64,000 nt of DNA from Bradysia coprophila (GCF_014529535.1 NC_050738.1:3418588-3482587); one strand, 5' to 3'; counted from the stretch's first letter, positions 1-14,346 are shown. The notes: generated from the letters alone by a model not told the origin. Made by a program: numbers and translations.

Positions 1-395
1 AATTTCTTTGAATTTTAAATTGATAAAGGGAGTTTGTTATTATAATGTATCCGAAAATGTTGGTTGGCTGGTTGAGTGGCTGGTTACATAATTAATTCAT
101 TTCAAACACCTTATGTTGATTTGCATAACCATCATATATCATATAATGGAGAGATGGAAACATTTTTGGGTGAGGGTTAAGCTTGTTGCTGTCACAAGTT
201 GATTAAAGCTTTACATTAATTGTGTAGATTACAATATTTGAAATTGCTTCCAGATAAACTGGCATATGAAATTTAGTGTAGCATAGTCCGAATGGGACAA
301 CATTATTGATGCAAACACTTGGAAGGTATACATCGCTGTAGCGCACACGAAAATAGCATTACATCAACGCACTTCAAGCATGAGTGGTACTCTAA
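1..395. other. Intergenic, no gene; remnant MITE end at 364-395
   Basis: AT-rich sequence with no supported ORF. At 364-395 the sequence CAACGCACTTCAAGCA and the following bases match the ends of the CAACGCAC MITE family seen complete at 14347-14508. The match stops where the foldback at 396 begins, so this is a partial MITE end, possibly interrupted by the foldback. Confidence 0.5.
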
Positions 396-804
396 ATCAG
401 TCAAAAAACCCTTAAAGGGTAAATGTGACGCAAGTCCTTTATCTTACTTACAAAATAACTGATATCGCTGAGGGTAACGCATTGTACGCCGTACGCAAAA
501 AATTGACCCAAAAATTTTTGAAAGAAAGTTTTACAAAAAGAAATTTGCGTCACAAGTGGCAGATGATTCGGCTTTCTTCCGTGTAAATTCTTTCATAACA
601 TTTTTAACTATTTTTCTAACAATACGTTCCTCAACATCTGCCACTTGTGACGCAAATTTCTTTTTGTAAAACTTTCTTTAAAAAATTTTTGGGTTAATTT
701 TTTGCGTACGGCGTTCATTGCGTCACCCTCAGCGATATCAGTTATTTTGTAAGTAAGATAAAGGACTTGCGTCACATTTACCCTTTAAGGGGTTTTTGAC
801 TGAT
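396..804. repeat. Foldback element with ~169-bp inverted arms
   Basis: Bases 396-564 are repeated as their reverse complement at 635-804 with few mismatches, around a loop of about 70 bp (565-634). The termini read ATCAGTCAAAAA and TTTTTGACTGAT. There is no coding capacity. The size and structure fit a non-autonomous foldback or MITE. I found no clear target-site duplication. Confidence 0.85.
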
Positions 805-959
805 ATCAGTACTTTTGTAAGTTTTAAGGTTAAAGCGCCAGTTATAACATATCAAAAGTTTTTTTAGAGACGAAGAAAGCAATTTTATATGTCCCGTAAC
901 ATAAGAAATAATACCAAAACCACATTTGAAACAGGAAAATCCAACTACCCGACAATTTT

Positions 960-1640
960 CATATCTGCCACTGTTTTCTGCTTCTAAAACACTAACACTT
1001 TGTCGAAGACACCAACCTTAAAATTGAAACACTTTTCCAGTTTTGGTCTCGCTCGTATTCTACTCCCAAAACTCTGAGACTTTGCCGAAGAAACCAACCC
1101 TCCATCTGCCACAGTTCCATAGATAAGTCACAAAACTGATAGTGACCAAATTTTTCCACTTTTTGTACATACTGCCCTATTCTACTCCCAAAACTCTGAG
1201 ACTTTTCCGAAGTAACCGACCTTCCATCTGCCACAGTTCCCGAGATAAGTCACAAAACTGATAGTGACCAAATTTTTCCACTTTTTGTACATACTGCCCT
1301 ATTCTACTCTCAAAACTCTAATACTTTGCCGAGGAAACCAACCCTCCATCTGCCACAGTTCCCTAGATAAGTTTAAAAACTGATAGTGACCAAATTTTTC
1401 CACTTTTTGTACATACTGCCCTATTCTACTCTCAAAACTCTAAGACTTTGCCGAAGAGACCAACCTTCCATCTGTCACAGTTCCCGAGATAAGTCTAAAA
1501 ACTGATAGTGACCAAATTTTTCCACTTTTTGTACATACTGCCCTATTCTACTCCCAAAACTCTAAGACTTTGCCGAAGAAACCAACCTTCCATCTGCCAC
1601 AGTTCCCGAGATAAGTCTAAACACTGAAATTGACTAAATT
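960..1640. repeat. Tandem repeat, 122-bp unit, about five copies
   Basis: The marker TCTACTCYCAAAACTCT occurs at 1059, 1181, 1303, 1425 and 1547, which is exactly 122 bp apart each time. Units differ by scattered substitutions. This is a short satellite-like array; the 80-aa minus-strand ORF in it is a by-product of the repeat. Confidence 0.9.
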
Positions 1641-2496
1641 TTTCCAGCTGCCCAACCATACCACGATTTTAGGAACCAACCTAGTGGATCCACACAATTT
1701 TCAACAAGAAACACATCCCAAAACAACACACATGGCCATCCATTTCATGTGCCAAAATATACAAAACACACATACAAATTGGCTTTTATATGGCATTTGT
1801 ATGGATACTTTGGGGAGCTCCAGCTCCCAAGCTATGGGTTTTTTCCAACTTTTGAAAATTCCATTCTTATTTTTGGGCCATTATTAGCCTATAACCAAAA
1901 TTTCAGGAAAATCTATAGAAACGTTTAGGAGTTGCTGGATCCATTTTTCCATAGGAACTAACTAAGTAACTAACTAACTAACGTAGGTGATTTTCATTAT
2001 ATGAAAAAACGAAATTTTGCTTATTTTCATACAAAAATCAATATTTCGAAGTTCAATATCTCGGCCAATTTTGAAGCTGCAGTAACGTGTGATAGCTCGT
2101 TGAACACGTATGGATCCCTAGATTCCAAGTGTCCTAGTTTGGGGGTCGTTGGAGTTAAGGGGGAGAAGTCGAAAAGTTGCTGTAAATATGCTCCGCCGTC
2201 CTCAAAAAATTTTTGTTAAAACATTTTTGGTAGTGGACATGCGTCACGCCCGCTTACTAACGTGCGGGCATGATATTTAATTTTATTTATTTTCAAAAAT
2301 AATTTCTTTAACAAATGAACTGCATGGCTCCAGTAACCAGTATGTAAAAAATTCTGAGGAGCTACATGGGATACTGAAACTTGACAGTGTGTTAGATTTA
2401 TACTGTTCTTACAAAAAGGGATTTTAAGTGCTTTTGGGTCTTTTGTTGTTTGGATGCATCTTCAATAAAATAGAAGTTGAAACGTTTAAGTTTACA
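1641..2496. other. Intergenic, no gene seen
   Basis: Low-complexity AT-rich DNA with a short TAAC run near 1965-1984. ORFs here are short and resemble no family I recognise. The segment near 2355-2390 resembles the interior of the CAACGCAC MITE family. Confidence 0.4.
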
Positions 2497-3145
2497 CATT
2501 TCACCGCATATGCATCCAAACCCCATAAGACCCAAAAGTACATAAAACTACTTTTCTAATGACATGCCACACGACCATGTACGTTTCGTGTACATAGAGA
2601 ACCTTCTGTAAGAACAGTGTAAGTTCTCAGCCGTTTTCGGTCTGTTACAGACGGCTGTCATCTGTTATCGACAGCGGCAGCAATAATATACGACAAGCTC
2701 TGACTAATTTGGTCTTATATTGCAAAAAGCATGTTAAAAACAAATGAAGGAAGAGATTCCTCAAAGCAGTCTCTAAAAATCTTCAATCAAATGAAGTAAT
2801 AGATCAGATAATAAAACTGTTAATATGCTGGCCGTCTGTGACAGGTTAAACCTTTAACTGCACATATATCAGAATGGATGAATTTTAAACCCAATAAGTC
2901 CCTATTCGGCTCAATAGTACATGTGATTACCTTTCTAATGAAACCCCACACAACACTGTCGGAGAAATTTTTGTGAGAAAAGTGCAAGTTTTCGGTGATC
3001 ACCTTTTACCAGTCACAGAAGCTTCGAAGAATTTTTTTGAAAGTGGTTTTGGCTTCTAGGGGCGAATTCTTTTCTAGGAACATATGAGAAAGTCCACTGG
3101 CAAATGCGTCTGATTTCGGTAGGCTGTTTTTCAAAAGAATCCCTC
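2497..3145. repeat. Dispersed repeat, copy 1 (left end degraded)
   Basis: Most of this block matches the complete inverted-repeat element at 53263-53905 in the same orientation. Shared parts include an internal segment around GTACATGTGATTACCTTTCT and the right end, which runs through CTTCGAAGAATTTTTTTGAA to CAAAAGAATCCCTC. The left inverted arm is missing or unrecognisable. It does not encode a protein. Confidence 0.7.
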
Positions 3146-6100
3146 AAATCAGAAAATGTGTCGGTTTTCAAAGATCCTGTCACAGGTAATATTCTAAAAA
3201 CTGACAAGTATGGTGCCTAAAATGCTGTGGATAAAAATCAAACAAATGAAGTAAAAGATCTGCATTCAACAGATAATGATGATACGAACGTTTAAAAAAG
3301 CTAGCTCATCAATGGGTCGAACTAACGTCTAATGATTACAAAAAAATGAATTAAAAATTGATTCTGAGGAAACATCATCTCAGTGTGACTCATCATTGTT
3401 TCCATTCGATGAATGGATGAATCTCATCAATAAATTAAAAAGAACTGTCTGTATAACCACCACCTCTTCTTCGGCACACATGAAGTCGGAAACAATTTCA
3501 AACGCATATAAATTCTAAAGTCAATATCCTAAATTACTTTTTAACTGATTTATCAGAAGCGAAGCAATGTTAGCAACACATACCAAAACCGATAAAACAT
3601 GTAACCGATTCTGATAAATTATTCAATTCAATTTATAGATAATTTATCGAGATCTTCATTGTATATAATGTGAGTGTGTTCGCTTTGTTTAACATTTCGA
3701 GCTGGAACATTTTCCGCTAAAACAGCTCCGGGAGAAAAGTGTTACATTGTAAAAGATTATTCAAATTTATACAGTTTCATATTTGAATTAAAATCCAATT
3801 TTACTTTGCTAATTTCCATAATTACGCAAACACACCATTTCACATTATCTAGAGACAACAACCACCATGCCATGCCACACATCTTCTACACATCCATATT
3901 TCATTTATACCTCCAGCGTTCCATCCTTTCCGTATATTTTACTCCGAATTCCGTTTCCATCTATCGTTGTTGATAATTGGTTAAAGTAATTGATTTCGGC
4001 GGTTCGTACGTTGTCTTTCCACAAACGAAAGGAGCAGACAAAGGAAGGAACTAACGATCCAATACCAAGCACGGCCAATTTTTTAATTTTATTTTTTCAA
4101 CTTTTTTTTCCACAAAAAACTTCTTTTGACGATGAGATGTTATTGTCCGCCGTCAAATTTCCATTGTGTCTGGAAATGTTCTTCCTTTTGTCTAAGAAAT
4201 TATTCCGATTACATCAACCATGACATCAACAAACTCGCTCTTGTTTATTTCAATTTCCCCTAAGTCGTCGGATGTATACACACAAATGAAACAATCACTT
4301 GAAGACAATTTTGAAATTGCTTTTCAATTATTTTCAGCATTCCATCTTCCACTCTGACCTCAACACGAGGAAGTCGATTGGAAAACTATTTTACAATTCA
4401 TTTTGCATTTCATTACAGTAAGTAAGAGCCGGGGATTGAGGCTATAGCAATATCCTAAAATGTGTATATACTGCCGTACACCGCAAGTAAAATACATTTT
4501 GTATTTCAATACATTCCTGACATATCAATCTCTGCACACAAGTTCCAAGAACTGTATCGTCTTAGAAGAAAACCGAAAGAGCAACAACGAGAGAATTATA
4601 TTTAGTTTCCCATTCAAGTTGCAGTGGAGGAATACAACGTGTACGGGAAAATAATTTGAATCGAATACAATCATTTTACCGGGTCCCGATTTCCCTTGAC
4701 TTCGTTGTGGCCGAACTGTTCAACCATCATGCCACGTAATTTGTACTAGCATATACATATATATAAAATGTGCATCCGTACTGTATGCAGTTATGTAAAT
4801 TATTATATCAAGGTACCGGGTATAGTCTGAAATATCCCTAGCCTGGACCGAGAGAGACTTAATGTAACATTCACGTCTCATGCCAAAAAAAGTATTTCAA
4901 CAACAGTGTTTAAATGCTGGTACTTCACATACGTATAAGAGTGTGCACATTTGCACATATTATATACGTTTGTGTGTACAACACTTTTGATGATGCATTG
5001 GTTTGATGAACTAGAACAGACGTCGAACTCATTTGCATTTAACATGGAAAACAGTCTCATGTGAGCTTTACCAGTTACTAACTAATAATCGTTTTGTTAT
5101 ATGTATATTTCGCCATCGAAACGAAACTAACATTCATGGTTGCACAATGTAATGTTAAAATGAGTTAGTACACACACTGTGTAGTAGTTAGTTGCTCGTT
5201 GTATTATACCATATAATTCCGTCGTTTCTGTAGAATGGATGGTATACTTATACACATATTCCACAAAATGGTATATTGTCTACGGATAGATGTTCCTCTG
5301 TTTCCTTTTCTATGCTGAAGGTGTTTTTCTCGTTAAATGACAACCATGGTTATTTAATGTGGAATCTTTGGGGCAAAAAGTTTTGTAATAAACATTGGAA
5401 AATTATATGTTGGATGTGTGTGTGGAATGGGGGGCGGTTTTTTCCGTAGCGTTTCGGTGGGTGGAATTTAAGGTTTTGAATTAAACAACTCAGAATTTCC
5501 TATGCTAGACTGGTGGGACAAAGTTTGCCGAATTGTTTTAAGAGCAAGATACTATTATCGGGAAAATTAATATTTTGCCACATTGTATGGGTGTTTTCCG
5601 AACGAATGTTTGAATAACTGCTGTTGTAAATCCAATTGCACTTTACATACCGAACGATATTATATGTATGGTTCTATAGAGCAACATGGGTGAAACATTG
5701 TTTCGACGATCATGTTTCGGCAAAATGGTAAAAGTTATGTTATGTCGAGTGTAAATTTTGTTAATTAAATGTATATGACTTCGTCTGCATATCAATTGAA
5801 ATTAATTTATATTGCAATGTTATGGCTGAGACACATAATATGACATTTTGTAGGGCGAAAGAGATATACATTTGTAGATGGGGGTCTGTGTATTACAATT
5901 ATGCAACCACATGTCTAGTAATGTGTTGCGCTGGTAATAAGTTTTGCAAGTTCTGCATAAAATGAAAATTATTTCCAAAAGTTATTTTTGTTTGTTTGAT
6001 CATCATCTCCGACCACACAAATATTGTGCAATGCAAGTTTGTTGTGCACATATTTCCATAACTAATTACTAAATGTATTTGGTTGAATTATGACGTGTTT

Positions 6101-7128
6101 TCGGTTATTTTATTTTCAAATAATTCTCATTTTCGCTCCTTCAAATCGTACAGTCGTTTTTCCATCCATAGTTTGCATGAATTTTATGGGTGGAACGGTG
6201 TATGTATACACAGTGTAGACCGCATTATCTCTCTCTCTTCGAAAACTTCATGAAAAGTTGTTTGTTGCGTTTGATATTAGGGAAATGAAGAGAAGTTTTC
6301 CATTTAAGTGAAAACTTTATGCAGAAAACTTTTAGCATTCGTTTCGTTGTATATGTAATTCCATACTGAAATTTCACCGAATATTATCTCATGTGCCAAT
6401 TGCCTGAATTTAACACTAATTCTAATATCCTCATCCTCACCATACATATATATGATACAAACCCACAATTCATTGAGATTGAAGTGAGTTTGTATAATGT
6501 GAGGAAATATGTTTTTATCTCGGTTTTTAGTATGCAATTTTTTTTTTCTTCTTTCAACGTTGTTGTTTATTTAAGATGAAGAAGTGCAGTTTCTGCAAAA
6601 TAAATTTGAATAATGAGAACAGCTTTGAGTATATGAAGTGGATATCGCGTAGCTTTGAGATGGTTTTTTTTCTGGATTTTTTTTGCAAAGTAAAATTTAC
6701 TATGGGAACGTAATGCGGGAAACTTTTGTTAAGAGAGTAGCAGTTCAAGGGTGTACACTAGCATCTTAGACTCGTACAAAACTCTAGGGTGTATCAGTCT
6801 TGTCAACTTAATTTCTTTTCTTCTTCGTTTCTGATTGTTGTGCGTGCACAATGCACATGTATCCTCGGTCTCGCGACAAACATGTGTGGTAAAACAAGAC
6901 ATAAGATACGTGTGGTGTAGTGTAACATTCTTGTAAAACACCTTTACTTTACAGAAAATTTGTCTTATCTACACTCCAGACTGGCAAATTCAGTTGAAAA
7001 AAACTCGATTTTCTCGCACAACCTACTACCCTTCTAAACTGCTGCACAGAAATAAAAATCGGTCGAAATTATATTGCAAGTTGTGTGCTTTAACATGTCA
7101 CATTCTAGATTCATGTTCTTAACAATTA
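3146..7128. other. Intergenic, no gene seen
   Basis: About 4 kb of AT-rich DNA without a supported coding exon. The longest open frames (about 99 aa at 3674-3973) have no recognisable composition or motif. No RNA gene or large repeat was identified by eye. Confidence 0.4.
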
Positions 7129-7447
7129 AGTTCCAAACAAAAAAGTTTATATTTTTTATCGATGGAGAACCTAATTATAAGACACTTTGTCTCGTATTAT
7201 ATGCCGAAAAAAGTTAAAACTTTTTTTATAAATCACTTCGAAAGTCACTTAAAACACGAAAATTCGAATAGAAATACAGTATGCCATCAAACATTTTTGT
7301 ATTTCGATTCGAATTTTAGTGTTTTCAGTGACTTTCAAAATGATTTGTAAAAAAAGTTTTAACTTTTATCGGCATATAATACCAGACAAAGTGTCTTATA
7401 ATTAGGTTCTCCATCGATAAAAAATATAATTTTTTTTGTTTGGAACT
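7129..7447. repeat. Inverted-repeat MITE, ~140-bp arms
   Basis: The left end AGTTCCAAACAAAAAAG and the right end CTTTTTTTTGTTTGGAACT-like sequence begin near-perfect inverted arms, roughly 7129-7270 and 7298-7447. They pair almost the whole element, including ATCGATGGAGAACCTAATTA. The 62-aa ORF inside lies across an arm and is not a gene. No clear target duplication was found. Confidence 0.85.
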
Positions 7448-8592
7448 CAATTGGTTCTATTAAAATGTGGTTGCTTGAATATTGAACTGTACAAGGAGAG
7501 AAAAGTGAAATTCGTCATGTTTAGTAATTTGTGAGTTATTGTGGTTGATTCCACAAAAATTTCGTTGAACAAATGAAGTTCTAGATTATTATTTTCTGAA
7601 TTTTGGTTAGTCAGGCACTCCCAACAAGAATGAAATACATAAAAAATTTAGAATTTTTTTTGTCAAACAACTTTTGTGCGCAATCATTTACCAACCACAA
7701 CATTTCCCAAAACATGTCGAATCTCAGTTTCTCTCCTTGTAAGATAAACCAAATTTTAAGCTAAGCTTGCAAAAGAAAAGAAATTTTGGATTTTCTTGAT
7801 ATTTCTCGGATTTGTAGTATGGACTGTCGTCACAGCGCTTTACTAGAGTGGTGCCATGATCAACGACAATAATTATTTTGACATTTTCAGGCAGAACGGA
7901 AGAATTATAGTTTTACAAATAAAATTCTCTCAAAATCCTTAATTCCCTTTGATCCACATACAGGTTTCCGCGTGTAACTCTTTGTAACTCTCTCAGTGAC
8001 TTTACCCTAATAGATCTACAAGTTTGTACGGGGCTTATCACAGCAATTTCCTTTGATTTTCAACTGAATTTCTTTGAAATAATCTACACCATTGTACAAG
8101 CTTATTCTTTGTTGTGCATGAGGGGCATTTACTTATAACCGGATGAATTTTGAAGATTTTTAGTTTCGTATAAGGTACAGTGAGCACAGAGAGTTATTAG
8201 GTAATTAGGTTATTTGTTACGCCCCGAGCTGTTCATAAAAAAATCGTGGAATAAATATTCAAGTTCGATGCTTAAAAAATGGGTTGTGGAACTGAGGATA
8301 ATTTGAAATGTTATTGAAGTAATTTTTAATGTTTACGGAAGTACCAACTGCAATACGATCATTAAAATATTCCGTCTCAGTTTTAAATAAATAAATTGAA
8401 ACAAATAGATAGTGGCAGTCGAACATTCATTAGCATAATTATTCACAAGAGATGACATAAGTGGAGCAGCAACAACAGCGCAATAAAAACTGCGACAGCA
8501 GTGCATACTGCATACACAACTGTTATCTGGCGTTTTTTTTAAATAATGAGAAAAAAGCAGACAAACAATCAACGCTTGATATGTTTTGCAAC
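7448..8592. other. Intergenic, upstream of amylase
   Basis: No coding exon supported. The last part (about 8400-8592) is the proximal upstream region of the amylase gene. Confidence 0.4.
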
Positions 8593-8599
8593 TATAAAA
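8593..8599 (+). promoter_or_regulatory. TATA box of the amylase gene
   Basis: TATAAAA lies 66 bp before the amylase ATG. A transcription start about 30 bp downstream would fall near the initiator-like TCATCC at 8622-8627, giving a 5' leader of about 40 nt. Position and sequence fit an insect TATA promoter; the start site is inferred. Confidence 0.6.
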
Positions 8600-8664
8600 G
8601 CAGTAGTTCAGCGCTGTTAAGTCATCCATTAAGCGCGATAAACGCGACAATATAAGTCCAATAA

Positions 8665-10222
8665 ATGAAATTCTTATCAACATTCATATATGCTGCATTT
8701 GCAGCAACGGTATTGGGGCAGAAAGATCCGAATTTTGTTTCCGGCCGAAATGGAATTGTTCATTTGTTTGAATGGAAATATACCGACATAGCACTGGAAT
8801 GTGAACGGTTCTTAGCACCTAAAGGATTTGGCGGTGTACAGGTAACACCAATTCCCTTGATTTTCCCTCAAAAATTAGTTTCCACACATCCCATCCGGTT
8901 AGATATCTCCACCAACCGAAAACATAATCGCTGACAATCGTCCATGGTGGGAGCGTTATCAACCGGTAAGCTACAAACTTGTGACTCGTTCTGGGACTGA
9001 GCAGGATTTGGCTAATATGATTTCCCGTTGCAACAACGTGGGTGTTCGAATTTACGCCGACATTATAATCAATCATATGGCTGGGTTTAACGGTGTTGGC
9101 ACGGCCGGTTCGTCAGCCAATTCATCAGTCCGCGATTATCCGGGCGTTCCATACACCGACAAAGATTTCCATAATCCAATGTGTGGAATTCAAAATTACC
9201 AAGATCCACTTCAGGTTCGTAATTGCGAGTTGTCTGGCTTGCGTGATTTGAATCAAACTATTCCGTACGTACGCGATAGAGTTGTCGAACTACTTAACCG
9301 TTTGGTGGACTTAGGTATGGCTGGATTTCGATTCGACGCAGCGAAGCACATGTGGCCGGGAGACTTAGCAGTGATTTATCAACGAACCAAGTCCCTGAAT
9401 ACGAGACACGGGTTCAAAAGAGGTGCGAAACCATTTATTTATCAAGAAGTAATCGATCTCGGTAATGAGAAAATTTCGAAAAACGAGTACACGTCAATGG
9501 GTGTGGTTACGGAATTCAGTTTTTCGGATGCCATTGGACGAGTTTTCCGGGGATTTGAACCACTGAAAAAGCTGAAAAATTTTGGACCGGAATGGGGTTT
9601 CATGTCATCGCAGGATGCTTTAGTTTTTGTCGACAATCATGATAATCAACGTGGTCATGGAGCTGGCGGTGCCAACATTCTTACATTCCGAAACGATCGC
9701 CTATACAAAATGGCTACAGCTTTCAAACTAGCCTATCCATATGGAATTGTAAGGGTAATGAGCAGCTACTACTTTTCCGAATCTGAGACAGATTTGGGTC
9801 CACCAAAAGATGCCGTCACAGGCAATATCATTTCGCCATCGATACAAGAAGATGGATCATGTGCACGACCTTGGATATGCGAACACCGCTGGAGACAAAT
9901 TGCAAACATGATCAATTTCAGACAGATCGCTGGAAGTGCTCCGATTCAGCACTGGTGGGACAATGGCAACAATCAAATAGCTTTCGCTCGGGGTAATCGA
10001 ACGTTCGCCGCATGGAATGGTGAGAAGACAGATTTGAAAATACATTTACAAACGGGACTTCCAAGCGGAACCTATTGCGACATCATCTCTGGTAACCTCA
10101 TAGGAAATGATTGTTCAGGTCTGAAAATTCATGTTAGGCCGAATGGAACGGCTGAAATTGATATTCCCAAGGATGCAAAGGATGGAGTGATTGCTATTCA
10201 TGTTGAGGCAAGGACAAGATAA
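8665..10222 (+). CDS. Amy: Alpha-amylase, secreted, two exons
   Basis: Alpha-amylase (GH13) hydrolyses internal alpha-1,4 bonds of starch and glycogen; in insects it is a secreted midgut or salivary enzyme. Exons are 8665-8841 and 8903-10222, joined in phase 0 across a 61-bp intron (CAG|GTAACA ... TTAG|ATA). The product is 498 aa, the usual animal length (about 494). It starts with a signal peptide of about 18 residues ([18 protein letters not shown], then Gln). Catalytic residues are Asp204 (in FRFDAAKH), Glu241 (IYQEV) and Asp306 (FVDNHDNQ). The three chloride ligands of animal amylases are present as Arg202, Asn304 and Arg343 (RVMSS), so a chloride-activated enzyme is expected. A C-terminal beta domain follows. 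No frameshift or lost key residue is seen, and an upstream TATA box supports an intact gene. Confidence 0.97.
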
Positions 10223-13200
10223 ATCTTCTTTCATTTGTGTCTATCTAATAAGTTTATCCACTTCCCAATTATAAGTAAATGATTCATTTTAAGTTCGTTT
10301 TGCGGTGAGAAAATAATGTTTACGTTTACAGTCATGAACACCTAGAAGTGCCTCCGCTTTTATCAATTTCTTATCTTCATTAGTTCACTTTGTTCCACAC
10401 ACATATGCGGATTAGTCACAAGATATGACTGTGTAGAGCAAAGTGAGCTGAAAATGTAAGAGATTGATAATACGGTGGTACGTTTAGGTATTCATGGCTG
10501 TATAAGTCGAAATCGTGAACGGAAGATTGAGATGGAAAAAAAAACATTTCGAATGCAATGCCTGATGTGACCGTGCTAGGTATAGTAGCCATAAGCAATT
10601 GAAATAAAATAAATTTATAGCTAAACGATAAACGAATAACCATTCCAATTGATTTAATGAAAGCACACAAACCCATCGAGCTGGCATTCGAACCCATCGA
10701 GCCGCCTATTAATAAAATATAACCCAGCAAAAAAAAAACTCGTAAACATTTTCAATTTGTAGTAGAAATTTCCTCTTCAATATTAATTTGGAAAATATGG
10801 GCAATAAATATTTTCGCCGTCTTTAACAAAGAACCGTCAGAAGTACACTGATTCGACAATAACACCATACATCACATCATTAAATAATCGATTCCACCGA
10901 TGGAAATAATATACAAAAAAAAAACTAAAACTCAATTCAATTCAACTCAACAACACAACAAAAGCGAACAAATAAATCTTGAAAACCGATATTTTCCAAA
11001 ATTATTCTGTAAATTTGTTTGCCATTATTATTGAAAGAGGGAATGATGAAAAAAAAATTGTTTCTTACATGGAAAAAAGATCGTCATCACAACGGCAAAA
11101 AGAAGAAAAACATTTCGTTCGCTCGCTTTTTTTTCGTCTTCTCTCATTGCCATGTGTATACACTTTATCATTTTCAATTTTTCCAAACAATTTTGCCCTT
11201 TCTGTACCGGGCTACATGGCTACATTCACTCATACTTCATTCAATAAAACCATCTCAATCAAATAAATATTTTACCACACACATTTTTTTGTGTGTATAC
11301 CATACACTCAGTGCCGAACTGGCCATACTGGGAATTCGGAGGATTCCATCAGAAAGCTTTTAGCCTGAGTCAAGGTGAAGAGTCCAATGGGCTTTTTAAG
11401 GTTTTGATACGTTCGCAAAGATTTATTTGTAAAATTTAAATGTCCTCTTTCAATTCGCCTTCCGTTGGCTCATTACTCGACACCCCGTACGTTGCAGTTA
11501 CGAGTTCGAAAACCTATGGGTATTTTTACCTCCTTTATTAAGCTTTAGACATTTTGTAAAATGATAAATTCAGTCAAACATTTGTCATGTACGGGTGCGA
11601 CATTATGAAAAATGTGTCTTGCTTAGCGTGCAAGTGAGACGTCGCATTTGCACTCGGGTTTTTACTTGACGTGACCTTTCATTGATAAGATTGCAACGTT
11701 TCATTTGAAATACTATTTCTGATCAGGCTGTCACCCGACATTAGTGATTTTCGCGCAATGTTCTAATGTTTCGAAAAAATGTGGACGCGCTCGAATGGTT
11801 GAGTAGAGTCCGAAAAACACGATGATCATGATTTTATGAACGGTCTTTTTGATAAGCAAATGAACCTAAATTTCGGCAGACACGACACGAATTCTGTTTT
11901 GTGTTACGAAAAAAAAAACACAGTCGACAAAGTCAATGAAACTTGTTAAGAAAATCAGTATAAGATAGGATCGCCATTTTAATCATTGTATGACGCAAAG
12001 GTTGACCTTAGAAATTCAGCGAAGTACCCTTAATGAAATTTTGTATCTTTAATTAATCAAAACGCTTTGTAATTCAATTCGTGAACCAAAAAACATTCTC
12101 GATTTTTCGATCTTGCAAAGAAATTTTTTCACTCGCTCCGCTCGCGGCATACGAACTATCAATAATTTAATAATACATAATGACATAATCAATGACATAA
12201 AAGTGTATTACTCTATTAAATCATTGGACATAATTCGTACCCGGTTGATATATAGTGTTCAAAGAGAATGTCAAAAAGAGTGTTCACCCATCGAGCTCAG
12301 TTAAATTAACTGGTGTTTTCCTAGTTAACTGGACTTTTACATACAAATTTTGACGTATCACCCAACGGAACCAGTTATTTTTTTCTCTTTTTTACGCTCT
12401 TTGAACACTGTATAGCAATTTCCTTTCGTATAGCGTATAAATTATGAGCAGACGTAGATCTATGAGCCAATGGGCCTTATTCGAAACAGTAGCCCGAAAA
12501 GATGGGGCTTCTGGATTTTTTCCTAAAGGGCTTTTTTCAGCTAGTCCAGCACTGAACACTGTATGTTTCCCAGAGCGTGTAGTACACTGTACACGTTATA
12601 CATATATCCATCCACTGTGTATAAATACTACGTGGAATCGAACACTCATATCCGAATGTTACATTTTGCGAATGAACGAAAAAAAAATCATTTCAACAAG
12701 AAAAGCGACAAAAAAGCCATAAACGAAATGTAAGAGAAAATGAAAGAAAATGTAGAAGTTCATCTGCAAACATAAGAGTATGCAAAATATTTAGGGGATA
12801 GCGTCTTCATATATGTAATACAACAGGAAATAAAGAAGCAGGAAACTGGAAAATAAATTGGTGCGAGCAAAACATCGCATAAACCGAATTTTGGAAAAGA
12901 AAATTGGCTCCGAACATTTGATTGATATTGAGACGAAAACGGAAGAGCAAAATGCATTACTAATTGATTTGATTTCTGTGTATTATATGTACACCCTCCT
13001 CTTCGTCTTAAATCTGGATATTTATACCGAAATCCATGTAACGTTCATATATTCCGTTTAATTTACAGTTTATTTGTTTTATTATTCGATTTATATCACA
13101 AATATTGAATGCTATTTTCTCCTGTGTTATATATATGTGGAGGGTATTAATTTGAATAAAAAAATATTACAAAAAAGCAAAATATGGGTAAGAAAAATGA

Positions 13201-14346
13201 AAATACGAAACACAGGATGCTGTTCCATAGGAGGATGAATTTTATATTCAAATTTATACTTTCCATGTTTTGAGTGTTGCGAGCTTATGATATTTTTTGT
13301 GTGTTATATTTGCCAATATTCAACGGAATATAATGGAGATTTCTTTTTATATATTACAATGATGTATATGCACGTGATATGTCTATTCATTTTTATTTAA
13401 CTGACATTTAATATTTATGTCGCAATATACCGACGGCAAGCCGGCCTATATTTTGCAACGAAAGGTTCTTCCGAGAAAAAGGTGGAATCAGATCTTCAGA
13501 CGGATATATTTATCAGTCACACAATATTTTAGGAACATATTTTGTTACGTTCCCGGAATTGGTTAATCCGAAAAAAATTCGGTTCGAAAATAAAAAGGTG
13601 ACGCAAATTCTCTTTTACCATTATGATATGCGTAATTTGCATGTTTTGACATATGAATGGAGCTAAATGAATGAAATTTCATCTTTTTTATAATTCGTTA
13701 ATGCAACATGATCCGTTTCTGCAGAACCCTGGAACCCTGCAAAAATGGAGCCATTTTCGGAAAATATTTCAAAAACCCACTCCGCGTCTTAGAACAGAAA
13801 GTGTTTCCTATGACCCAAAAGAGCTAAAGCTCCGTTGTGAAATAAATTTTCAACAATTTTTAATTAAATTCATTTTAGGCAGACTGTGCTCTTCAGTGTC
13901 GAAACAACTAGTCATTTGTTATCGACAAAATAGGAACAAAACTAGATTATAGGCTCTGGCTAAGGTCCTCTTATGTGGTAAAAGGTGAAATGTATTTTAA
14001 AACTAACAAAGATTATTAATTTTCCTCATCAAAGGTAAACCAAAACAATTTAATTTTTGTTTGAACGTATTGTAACTATATTGTCACATCATCCAGCGAT
14101 AAAAATAAGGAAATTCAACTCGTACGATTGAATTGTAATTGATTTTGTACCAAACACTAGAGGATAAACAAAAGAAGTAACAAATTTGTAAAGGATAATA
14201 TGCTCGCGTAAATGATATAAGTAATAGGGTGGATCGATTAAATTTTTTTTGATATTTATACAAAAATCACATCGTGTTCCATGACCGTCAGAGCCTCTCC
14301 ACCTGTTTATTTTCTATTTTTTTACTTTATGTTTTAATGGTACTGG
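10223..14346. other. Intergenic, no gene seen
   Basis: About 4.1 kb downstream of amylase with poly-A/T runs and microsatellite-like stretches. Open frames of 90-115 aa (for example 11019-11363) are low-complexity and unrelated to anything I recognise. A short imperfect hairpin lies at about 13423-13457. Confidence 0.4.

Noticed and set aside
960-1640. Regularly spaced repeats considered as a CRISPR array
   Set aside because: The whole 122-bp unit repeats, with no unique spacers, and the genome is eukaryotic.
8665-10222. Amylase as a bacterial gene acquired by transfer
   Set aside because: It has an animal-type signal peptide, chloride ligands, a short insect-type intron and a TATA promoter.
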